Assembly (NCBI RefSeq): GCF_004364555.1
Contig: NZ_SOAM01000001.1
Span: 1 to 64,000 of the forward strand
DNA from: Amnibacterium kyonggiense
Lineage (GTDB): Bacteria > Actinomycetota > Actinomycetes > Actinomycetales > Microbacteriaceae
Length of the DNA: 64,000 nucleotides
Reading direction: 5' to 3'
Shown here: positions 27,431 to 34,259 of the stretch, piece after piece
How positions within the stretch are numbered: position 1 is the stretch's first letter
How the letters are laid out: each line of letters opens with the position of its first letter
Position numbers and translations under genes: made by a program
Notes under the pieces: model-generated
The model's input: the letters and a program-made list of their open reading frames with translations, nothing else
The model's database searches: none
Told to the model about the DNA's origin: nothing

Positions 27431-27736
27431 TCAGCCGTCGCGAAGCGGGCTCCCGCTGACCTCGAACCGGAATCCGCCGAAGTGACCGTTCAAGAGGTGC
27501 CTCGCTTCAGCGATCGCTGCAGCGACGTGCGGATCGCGCAGCGACGCACTGTGCGCCTCGGCGCTGTCCCAGATCTCGACGACGAAGACGGTATCCGGCT
27601 GCTCGGAGTTCGTGCCGACCTCGTACAACTGGCAGCCGAGCGCCCGCAACGTCTCATTGCGTTGAACCAGCCGAGCTACGAGCTCATCGCGCATGCCAGG
27701 ACGCGTCCCCAAGGTTCCTGCGTTCACAAAGCTCAT
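27431..27736 (-). CDS. ABM-family monooxygenase-like protein
   Basis: A 101-residue protein of the antibiotic-biosynthesis-monooxygenase/quinol monooxygenase fold: GTLGTRPGMRDELVARL, then CQLYEVGTN, FVVEIWDSAEAHSASLRDPHV. The usual length and the E-x-W-x-S block fit small dimeric ABM proteins. A TAGCGT box ends 6 nt before the ATG (leaderless). Substrate unknown. Confidence 0.85.
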   Translation of the reverse strand: MSFVNAGTLGTRPGMRDELVARLVQRNETLRALGCQLYEVGTNSEQPDTVFVVEIWDSAEAHSASLRDPHVAAAIAEARHLLNGHFGGFRFEVSGSPLRDG

Positions 27737-27819
27737 GTGTCGACGCTAATCACCCGTGGTGGTGGTCGGCGCTCCGCTTGACTGCCCGCGGCAGCGCCCG
27801 CAATGAGCGCATCTGGTCG

Positions 27820-27990
27820 TCATGCAGCCGCGATCAGTGCGACCACACCCGCGCGATCGAACAGGTGCGCCGCCCGAGTCGCACGGACGGCGACGGACTG
27901 CGTGTGACGCCAACATCACCATCCGTCATCGACCCTTGTCAGAAGCTCGCCGGCGAGGAGCCGAGCAGCCCGAGCTCGCCCCGACGGCGA
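27820..27990 (-). pseudogene. Degenerate fragment of an HD-domain gene
   Basis: Translated on the minus strand the segment reads RLLAGELLTRVDDGW, stop, CWRHTQSVAVRATRAAHLF, then ALIAAA and stop. This aligns with RLLAGELLTRLRDGG..RWRHTQAVAARAGQAAHLF..ALVAAAW of the intact HD gene at 19.9-20.7 kb. The in-frame stop replaces residues before the HD core and the HD pair itself is gone. It is a decayed partial duplicate, not a gene. Confidence 0.75.
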
Positions 27991-28237
27991 CGATCCCGGG
28001 ACGGTCAGGAGCCCTGCCGGGCTCAGTGCCGTGCCCGGAATGGTGACATCGTCGTGCTCGGGAAGGCGCTCGTTCACGCAGCGGATCAGCCACCCAACGT
28101 GCTCGACCATCGCCAGCTCCGGATCGCAATCACGTCCGGGGAGTCGCACGGACGACCCAACCCCATCCGAAGAAGTCAGCGAGCAAGTGGCGGCGGGAAA
28201 GGTCTCCACGGGCTCCGTGCACCCTAGCCTGTGCCAG

Positions 28238-28882
28238 ATGGCGAGCACAGAGCGATTGCCCTCCAGCGGTCGAGTCGAGGCGTTCAGCGACGGCGTCTTC
28301 GCGATCGCGATCACGCTGCTGGTACTCGACCTGCGGGTCCCTGAGCATGAGCCCGGCGAGCTGTTGCCGTCCCTCGGGTCGATCTGGCCGTCCTACCTGG
28401 CGTACATCGCCGCATTCCTGTCGATCGGTGTCGTCTGGCTGAACCACCACGCGGTGTTCTCGCGAGTGCAGTCTGTCGATCGTGGAGTATTGGGGACGAA
28501 TCTGCTCCTGCTGCTACTGACCTCGGTGCTGCCGTTCCCAACCTCCGTGCTTGCAGACGCCATCCGCGCCGGAAGCCTCGTTGATCAGCGCGTGGCGATC
28601 GGTCTCTACGGCCTGGTCAGCGCGGCGACCACCGTGCCGTGGCTCCTGCTCTACCACCACCTCCACGCGACGCCCGAACTGGCCCGCGACGGCACCCGAC
28701 CTGGCTACTTCGGCGCGCAGCGCACCCGCGCTGTCGCCGGTATGGTCGGATTCCTCCTGGCGATCGTCCTCGGCGTGACGCTATCCCCGCTGGTCGGCCT
28801 CGCCCTATTCGTCGCGCTGCCGCTGTTCTACGCGATCACCAGCGAGGGCGCCTTGCCCCGCGCGAGCACCCCGGCGAAGTGA
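28238..28882 (+). CDS. TMEM175-family potassium channel
   Basis: A 214-residue membrane protein with six helices. RVEAFSDGVFAIAITLLVLD near the N-terminus is the RxxxFSD signature of prokaryotic TMEM175 (DUF1211), which forms tetrameric K+-permeable channels. The ATG is preceded by TAGCCT 7 nt upstream, fitting leaderless expression. A hairpin follows at 28945-28972 (AAGTTCGC...GCGAACTT). A diverged copy of the gene's last ~90 bp plus the downstream sequence lies at 32.84-33.05 kb. Confidence 0.88.
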   Translation: MASTERLPSSGRVEAFSDGVFAIAITLLVLDLRVPEHEPGELLPSLGSIWPSYLAYIAAFLSIGVVWLNHHAVFSRVQSVDRGVLGTNLLLLLLTSVLPFPTSVLADAIRAGSLVDQRVAIGLYGLVSAATTVPWLLLYHHLHATPELARDGTRPGYFGAQRTRAVAGMVGFLLAIVLGVTLSPLVGLALFVALPLFYAITSEGALPRASTPAK

Positions 28883-28990
28883 CCTCGCGACAGGAATTCG
28901 TCCTACCGGCGATCGGCCGTTAGACCGCGGTCACGTCGCTCGATAAGTTCGCGCACTGAAAGATGCGAACTTGCGCGGACCGTTTCAAAA
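28783..28990. repeat. Direct repeat, copy 1 (TMEM175 3' end and downstream)
   Basis: About 205 bp covering the last codons of the TMEM175-like gene and its downstream hairpin matches 32842-33048 at high but imperfect identity with a few indels. Shared stretches include ATCACCAGCGAGGGCGCC and AGATGCGAAC. The two copies bracket the lipoprotein/monooxygenase/TetR block. Confidence 0.75.
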
Positions 28991-29060
28991 ACAGGGCAGT
29001 GGAACGACTTGTGGTCAGGGCGCCTGAGGGGATGTCGGGTGGATCGGCGATGCTGGCCCG

Positions 29061-29552
29061 TCAGAAGCTTCCGAATGTGAGGGTGCCGCGGAATGCGTTG
29101 GTGGTGCGATCTCCGATCGCTGGGCGCAGGTGAATCGCCTGGATGTGGATGCTGCCCTGATCGATGCAGGTTGTACGGTGCCTACCGCTAAGCGTCGGTG
29201 GCTCGTAGACAGTTATCAGGACCTGCATGCGCGTCTCGCGTACCCAGATGTCCTTGGCTTTGCCACACGCGACATCGCCGCTGTCCACCCAGGCTACGAG
29301 GATGCGCTTGGCGTTACTGCTGTGCGGGAGCACGCGGAAGCCGACGCCTGGGCGGTCGGATTCAGGAGCGGGTGACGTGAGGACCGGGATGCTCGTGTTC
29401 GGGACTGCATGTCTGCCCGCGACCAGCGGGCTCGCCCTCACTGTGACCGTTCCCGGGAGGGGCGCCGGAAGCGAATCGAGGGGATCTGCGGCGGTACAGC
29501 CGTTGAGGACGATTGACGCTCCGAGAATCGCGAGAAGGGCGACGCGGCGCAC
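29061..29552 (-). CDS. Predicted lipoprotein related to the 21.3-22.2 kb lipoprotein
   Basis: A 163-residue protein starting at GTG with a signal helix and lipobox VLNGC (C at about residue 18). The body has AWVDSGDVACGKAKDIWVRETR and a later TTC...HLRPAIGDR, the same layout as in the larger lipoprotein at 21.3-22.2 kb. It looks like a shortened relative. The function is unknown; probably membrane-anchored outside the cell. Confidence 0.65.
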   Translation of the reverse strand: MRRVALLAILGASIVLNGCTAADPLDSLPAPLPGTVTVRASPLVAGRHAVPNTSIPVLTSPAPESDRPGVGFRVLPHSSNAKRILVAWVDSGDVACGKAKDIWVRETRMQVLITVYEPPTLSGRHRTTCIDQGSIHIQAIHLRPAIGDRTTNAFRGTLTFGSF

Positions 29553-29677
29553 CTCATCACGTCTACCGCGCGTCTGTGAACTCGTGCTTCCCACTGGGCC
29601 ACGCAGGGTCAACGACTCTCTTGCCCAGAGGGTGGCGACGCGGTCTCCGCAGCAGGCAGTTGAGACGCGCGCCGAGG

Positions 29678-29803
29678 TCAACCCTCTATTCGAGGACTGT
29701 TCAGCGCCGTTGCGAAGAAGATCGCAATCAGTCCGACGGCCATGAGGGCTGCGATCCCGTAGACGAGTAGTTCCATACGGGTGAAGCGACTCTTGCGGGT
29801 CAT
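29678..29803 (-). CDS. 41-residue single-helix membrane protein
   Basis: A short frame encoding a basic start (TRKSRFTRM), one membrane helix (LLVYGIAALMAVGLIAIFFA) and a short tail. The positive-inside then hydrophobic layout resembles a genuine small membrane protein. AGGGG lies about 12 nt upstream. It is codirectional with the lipoprotein gene. The 181 bp further upstream (29804-29984) show no other gene. Confidence 0.42.
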   Translation of the reverse strand: MTRKSRFTRMELLVYGIAALMAVGLIAIFFATALNSPRIEG

Positions 29804-29984
29804 ACTCGAGTACCCCTCATGTGTCTCGGGAAGGATCACGGCGCGTAATGCCGTGCGTCGCAGGCAGTCTCCCGGCGCACGCCTCGTTCTTGGTCGTCTC
29901 AGGAGTGAACGCGGACGGTCCGCCTGATTGACACCTACTCCGCTGTCTCCTGCACGAAATTGAGAAGCCGTCTAATCCTTTGAA

Positions 29985-30209
29985 CTAGTCGTTCTGCGGC
30001 AGTTGCATCCACGTAGCGGTAAATGCGGCTACCAGAGCGAGAAAGGCGAGGGTCGAGATCGCGATGCTTCGGCGGAGGAGGCGCGGTGGGACGACGGCTG
30101 CGGTGACGGCGCCGACTAGCGCTACCAGCACGATTGTCGCGAGAAGGCAGAAAACGATCGTGGTCACTGCCAGAGGTCTACCAAGGTGCGGTGTCGCGAC
30201 GGCCGGCAC
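29985..30209 (-). CDS. Small two-helix membrane protein
   Basis: A 74-residue protein with two hydrophobic helices (about 14-42 and 48-68) separated by PPRLLRRS. No family recognised; the start is not certain, as a GTG at codon 15 would also give a complete two-helix protein. Confidence 0.45.
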   Translation of the reverse strand: MPAVATPHLGRPLAVTTIVFCLLATIVLVALVGAVTAAVVPPRLLRRSIAISTLAFLALVAAFTATWMQLPQND

Positions 30210-30280
30210 TGGTGTGAACTTCGAGCGACAACCCGTGCGCGACGGTTCCGTGTCGAGGGATCTGCGACGTCGAGTCAGGG

Positions 30281-30505
30281 CTAGATCAATGAGCCGTTGC
30301 CGAGGCCGTAGGCGCGGGCGATGGCGATGGCGATGGCGAGTGTGTCGGCCAGTCCGATTTCTATCTCGCGGTCGAGGTCGATTGAGTAGGTCTCGACGGA
30401 GTCGTCGGGTCCGCGCAAGATGCGTATTGTCGCGCTGCTCCCGTGGCGTTCGACGGCTAGTAGGTGGATGTGCGTCGGCGAGGATCGCGTGACGGGGGCG
30501 CTCAT
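30281..30505 (-). CDS. Small hypothetical protein coupled to the monooxygenase
   Basis: A 74-residue soluble protein. Its ATG overlaps the monooxygenase stop by 4 bp, so it is very likely translated with it. The sequence has strand-like segments (HIHLLAVERHG, ATIRILRGP) and an Ile/Ala-rich end. No family recognised. Confidence 0.55.
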   Translation of the reverse strand: MSAPVTRSSPTHIHLLAVERHGSSATIRILRGPDDSVETYSIDLDREIEIGLADTLAIAIAIARAYGLGNGSLI

Positions 30506-32187
30506 CGGGTCACCGCCTCGAGGATCTGGGTCGCAGTGCCGGCCCACTGGCTCAGCGCTGCGATCAGGACGGCGACCGCCTCGTCGGCGTCGGCGGTCTC
30601 CGTCGCCCAAGCGATGACCCCGTCGGGACGGACCAGCAGACCGGTCAACACCCGGTAGGACTCGGGGCACCCGGCGACGGCCGTGTCCTCGACGATGGTC
30701 TCCACCCGCCCCGACCAGCGGGCGCTCGTGTGGGCGAGGGGGCCGCCGAGGCGGTCGAGCAGCACGAAGCGTCCAGTGTGGAAGTGGTCCGCCAGCCGGC
30801 TCCCGTCCGAGAGAGGTGCGTCGCCGATCACGCTGCCAACGAGCGCGTGAGGGGGCTTTTCGTCCTCGCCGCTGTCGAGTTCGTACCGCTGGGCGATGCC
30901 GGAGGTGGTCAGGACCATGTACGTGGTGGTGGCGGTGTTGGACAGCAGGTCCTGCTGCACGACGCGACGCAGCTGGGCAGTCTTGTCGTCGCCGCGCATG
31001 AGGGCGACCTGGGCGCGGGTCCAGTCGAGCACCTGGGCGGCGATCGGGTGCCGTTCGGTCGTGTAGGTGTCCAGCAGCCCCTCAGGCGCCCAGCCGTTCA
31101 CGGTGGCGGCCAGCTTCCAGCCGAGGTTCATCGCGTCGCCAGCACCAAGGTTGAGTCCCTGCCCGCTGAACGGGGAGTGGACGTGCGCGGCATCGCCGGC
31201 CAGCAGTACGCGGCCGGCGCGGTAGGTCACGGCTTGGCGCGCGTTGTCGCTCCACCGGGTAGCCCGACCCTTGATCGACTTCACGGTGACCGGCTGGCCC
31301 GTCACGAGGCGGATGCTCGCCTGCAGCTCCTCGACCGACACGGGCTGGTCGCGGATGGCGCGGTCAGGGGCTCCGGTGAATTGGACGGTGAGGATCCGGC
31401 CCGGGATCGGGCCCAGGCTGTAGACGCCGGTGGGGGTGTGGTTCCAGCCCGGCCGCAGTCGCTCGAGGCCGTCCATTTCTGCGATGGCCTGGTAGCCGGT
31501 GGTCTCCGGGTCCGTGCCGACGAAGTCGATGCCGGCGAGGTGGCGCATCAGGCTGCGGCCGCCGTCGGCACCGACGACCCAGCCCACCCGGAACGGTCCG
31601 CGGCTGGTCGACAGCGCTATGCCGACCTCGACGCCCTGGTCGTCGCGGAGCGGGTCGATGCCGGTCACCTCCACGCCGCGGATCACCTCGACACCGAGCG
31701 CTTCGGCGTGCGCGCCGAGGAGCGCCTCGGTCTCGCTCTGGCGCACCATCACCGAGCTGCCCGCACCGGGGTGTGCGGCGATGCGCGGGTCGGTCTGGTC
31801 GAGCAGGTCGGGGCGGAAGAAGAGTCCGGCGAAATGCCCGGTGCTGGGGAACGACGCCCGACCGCCCGCGGCTAGCCGGCCGCTCATCGGCGTCGGTGTG
31901 CCGTGTGCTGCGGCGAATGCCTTGAGTTCCTCGCCGAACCGCTGCTGCGCGGCCTGCGCGGCAGGGCGGAGCCCGCGCCGATCCAGGATCTCCGCCGTCG
32001 CGACGTTGATCGAGCCGGCCTTGATCGTGGTGTCCGGCGCCTCGTAGCGGTCGAGCACGACGACGTCCACGCCGGCGATGGCGAGCTCGGCTGCGACCAG
32101 CAGCCCGGTCGGACCGGCACCGACGACGCCGACCTGATGTTCGAGACCGGACCGGGTCTCAATCAGAGCAGTGGAGGAGTGGGACAT
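30502..32187 (-). CDS. FAD-dependent aromatic-ring monooxygenase
   Basis: A 561-residue class A flavoprotein hydroxylase. The N-terminal FAD Rossmann motif is GVVGAGPTGLLVAAELA, the DG motif is VVGADGGRSLMR (about 210), and the GD motif GRVLLAGDAAHVHSPFSGQG is near residue 340. The C-terminal thioredoxin-like tail matches larger members such as phenol or rifampicin monooxygenases. Divergent TetR control and a tetO-like operator suggest that it acts on an inducing xenobiotic or antibiotic. The substrate cannot be told from sequence. Confidence 0.9.
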   Translation of the reverse strand: MSHSSTALIETRSGLEHQVGVVGAGPTGLLVAAELAIAGVDVVVLDRYEAPDTTIKAGSINVATAEILDRRGLRPAAQAAQQRFGEELKAFAAAHGTPTPMSGRLAAGGRASFPSTGHFAGLFFRPDLLDQTDPRIAAHPGAGSSVMVRQSETEALLGAHAEALGVEVIRGVEVTGIDPLRDDQGVEVGIALSTSRGPFRVGWVVGADGGRSLMRHLAGIDFVGTDPETTGYQAIAEMDGLERLRPGWNHTPTGVYSLGPIPGRILTVQFTGAPDRAIRDQPVSVEELQASIRLVTGQPVTVKSIKGRATRWSDNARQAVTYRAGRVLLAGDAAHVHSPFSGQGLNLGAGDAMNLGWKLAATVNGWAPEGLLDTYTTERHPIAAQVLDWTRAQVALMRGDDKTAQLRRVVQQDLLSNTATTTYMVLTTSGIAQRYELDSGEDEKPPHALVGSVIGDAPLSDGSRLADHFHTGRFVLLDRLGGPLAHTSARWSGRVETIVEDTAVAGCPESYRVLTGLLVRPDGVIAWATETADADEAVAVLIAALSQWAGTATQILEAVTR

Positions 32188-32230
32188 GACGACGTCTCCC
32201 TAGAACTTATCGGCGATCAGGGTCGGGAAG

Positions 32231-32249
32231 AACACTATCGATCAGTGTT
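32231..32249. promoter_or_regulatory. tetO-like palindrome between monooxygenase and tetR
   Basis: AACACTATCGATCAGTGTT is a 19-bp near-perfect palindrome in the 74-bp divergent gap. Its core CTATCGATCAG resembles the tetO core CTATCANTGATAG. It overlaps the likely TAAATT promoter box of the regulator gene, so the TetR-like protein probably represses both directions here. Confidence 0.65.
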
Positions 32250-32261
32250 AAATTTTGCTGT

Positions 32262-32837
32262 GTGACGAAGATCAACCGTCAACTCGTGATCGCCGAGGCT
32301 CTCCAGCTCTTGGACGAGGTCGGCCTCGACGGCGTGAGTACCAGGCGGCTAGCGCAGCGACTCGGGGTCGAGCAGCCCGCCCTTTACTGGCACTTCAAGG
32401 GCAAGGAAGCGCTTCTCAGAGCAATGGCCGAAGAAGCGATGACGCCGCAGACCACCGCTCCGCTACCTGCGCCGGGCGACGACTGGCGGGAGTGGTTCCT
32501 CGAGAACTACCGGCGGTTCCGGCGCACCCTTCTGCTGCACCGCGACGGCGCCAGGCTGCACGCCGGAACCTTCCCCAGCGGTGGCGGCCTCGACATGCTG
32601 CTCGCCAAGATCGCCTTCCTCGCCGACAACGGCATCCCAAGGATTGCGGCCCAGTCCGCGATGATGGCCGCCAGCCAGCTCACCATCGGCAACGCTCTCG
32701 AAGCCCAAGCCGCCCATGACAAAGCGCCGCCGCCCGGCCTCGAGGACGTGGATCACGCCCAAGGCTTCGAGGCCGGCCTGCAGCTCCTCGCCAGCGGCCT
32801 CGCGCAGCAACGGCACGAATCCGCGCGCACGGCATGA
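32262..32837 (+). CDS. TetR-family repressor, TetR_C type
   Basis: A 191-residue regulator. The N-terminal helix-turn-helix is VSTRRLAQRLGVEQPALYWHFKGKEALL (split across residues 26-53), closely like TetR of tetracycline resistance. The C-terminal ligand domain is of the matching TetR_C type. It is divergent from the FAD monooxygenase with an operator between them. The GTG start has TAAATT 7 nt upstream and no ribosome binding site. The ligand is probably the monooxygenase substrate. Confidence 0.88.
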   Translation: MTKINRQLVIAEALQLLDEVGLDGVSTRRLAQRLGVEQPALYWHFKGKEALLRAMAEEAMTPQTTAPLPAPGDDWREWFLENYRRFRRTLLLHRDGARLHAGTFPSGGGLDMLLAKIAFLADNGIPRIAAQSAMMAASQLTIGNALEAQAAHDKAPPPGLEDVDHAQGFEAGLQLLASGLAQQRHESARTA

Positions 32838-32841
32838 CAAG

Positions 32842-33048
32842 GCTTATCCCCTCTGGTCGGCCTCGCCCTGTTCGCCGCTCCGCCGCGATCACCAGCGAGG
32901 GCGCCCTGCCCCGCACGCGCACTCCGGAGGAGTGACCTCACGACAGGAGGTATCCCTCCCGCCGAAGGCCCCTCGTCCGCGGTCAAGTCGCTGGATAAGC
33001 ACCCGCGCGCCGCAAGATGCGAACGTGCGCGGAGCGTTTCAAGAGCTG
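32842..33048 (+). pseudogene. Decayed TMEM175 3' end with downstream sequence (direct repeat copy 2)
   Basis: The sequence matches 28783-28990: remnant codons for the TMEM175 end (LVGLALF, then a deletion, then AITSEGALPR) followed by the same downstream region. Indels break the frame and no start exists. It begins 5 bp after the tetR stop, so the tetR-monooxygenase block was probably inserted next to, or duplicated with, the channel gene. Confidence 0.7.
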
Positions 33049-33220
33049 GCAAACAGAAGGGCTCGAGACGTTTCGAGGATGGCTCATCGAGGGGTGCGAT
33101 TCATTGCCAGTTTCTAGACGGGCGGCGCGGCAGGGGGCAAGGGACGACTTGAGCCCCTCGCTGGCCCCGTCGGTGCGTTCGTCGTTCGGGGTGACGGGGT
33201 GGGCGACGGGTTTCACCCGT

Positions 33221-33343
33221 CTTGCCCTGTCCTGGCCTGCCACCTCCGCTGGCGCGGCTCCCGAACCACCCACACACAGCAGAAAAGGCGTTGCTGTGCG
33301 TGGGTGGTTCGGGAGTGCAGGTGGCAGGCCAGGACAGGACAAG
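33221..33343. repeat. Long hairpin A
   Basis: Outer arms 33221-33245 and 33319-33343 pair over 25 bp with one mismatch. Inner arms (CCCGAACCACCCACAC at 33260 and GTGCGTGGGTGGTTCGGGA at about 33296) pair as well. Outer arms share CCTGTCCTGGCCTGCC with hairpin B at 37.1 kb, and inner arms share CCGAACCACCCACAC. The 33049-33528 interval holds no gene; this hairpin and the adjoining purine tract are its only structure. Confidence 0.85.
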
Positions 33344-33420
33344 ACAAGACAAGAGGCAGAGAAGTGAGAGGTGAGAAGAAGGAGGAAGTGAGCGAAAGAG
33401 AAGTGGAACGGGTGTGTCGA
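33344..33420 (+). other. Purine-rich tract after hairpin A
   Basis: About 75 nt are nearly all A and G on the plus strand (AAGACAAGAGGCAGAG, GAGGTGAGAAGAAGGAGG and so on), far less GC-rich than the surroundings and non-coding. It lies between hairpin A and the replication-relaxation-like gene. An origin, transfer or packaging region is possible but unproven. Confidence 0.5.
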
Positions 33421-33528
33421 TGTGTCATATGAACTGACGAGAGGTGGCGGGGAAGGGGTCGAAGTGGTGCTGTCGGTGGACGGTGTTCTCGTTCGGTCAT
33501 CGAGCGGGGAGCGGTCGGAGAGGCAGAG

Positions 33529-34251
33529 GTGAGGCCGATGGTGCAGGCGGTGAATCGCGATGAGCGGACCGTGTGGGTGATGCCGCGGGACGAGTCGATG
33601 TTCACGTGGTTCTCGATCGTGCGGATCGCGGACGTGCAGTCGGTCCGCTGGGTGCTCGGCGCCCTGAATCGATCCGGCCAGCCGGTCTCCGTGCGACGAG
33701 CGCAAGCGTGGTGCGCCCGTATGCAGTCCGCGGGGCTCGTCGATCGTGCGCAGCTCGGCGGTCGAGGCGGCTCGCTGGTCTGGGCGACCTATGCGAGTAC
33801 CGGGCTCGGGAAGCCGAATCTGTACCGGCAGACGACTCGTCACGAGGTGGCGGTCGCTGCGGCCTCGGCCCGGTACGCCACGGCCGGCTACGCGTGGCAG
33901 CGTGACGAGAAGCCGGCAACTGTCGGGGGCCATCAGGCCGACGGGATCGCACTCGCCCCACGTTGGGTCGAATTGGTCGAGGTCGAGCTGACGGCGAAGC
34001 GCATGCCGCGGTACGCGTCGATCTTCTCCGCCTATCGGCGGCGACTCGATTACGGCGACGGTACTGCGATCACTTATCTCTGCACGGACGCGGCCGCAAG
34101 GGCTGTGCGACAAGCGCTTGGCGAGCTTCCCGCCGGCCGCGCGATCGCTCCTCGCGTCGAGGTCCACCCCGTCTACGACGAGCGCGGCTACTGGGATGAG
34201 GAGTTGCTGCCGTCGTGGCTTCCCTCCGCCGCCGACCGGGCGCGGTTCTAG
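33529..34251 (+). CDS. Replication-relaxation-like protein
   Basis: A 240-residue soluble protein. A winged-helix-like N-terminus (VRWVLGALNRSGQPVSVRRAQAWCARM) is followed by HQADGIALAPRWVELVEVELTAKRMPRYASIFSAYRRRL, which resembles the Replic_Relax family found on actinobacterial plasmids and integrative elements (D...E.E...K spacing similar to nuclease-like folds). The GTG at 33529 or ATG at 33538 could start it. It lies 8 bp upstream of the integrase, suggesting one transcript. Confidence 0.5.
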   Translation: MRPMVQAVNRDERTVWVMPRDESMFTWFSIVRIADVQSVRWVLGALNRSGQPVSVRRAQAWCARMQSAGLVDRAQLGGRGGSLVWATYASTGLGKPNLYRQTTRHEVAVAAASARYATAGYAWQRDEKPATVGGHQADGIALAPRWVELVEVELTAKRMPRYASIFSAYRRRLDYGDGTAITYLCTDAAARAVRQALGELPAGRAIAPRVEVHPVYDERGYWDEELLPSWLPSAADRARF

Positions 34252-34259
34252 GAGCAGCC

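Noticed and set aside
27778-28230. Several plus-strand frames over the region before the TMEM175-like gene
   Set aside because: They lack family features, while the minus strand carries a recognisable HD-domain pseudogene there.
28783-33048. Direct repeats considered as ends of a composite transposon
   Set aside because: The repeats are gene remnants without terminal inverted repeats, and no transposase is encoded in or near them.
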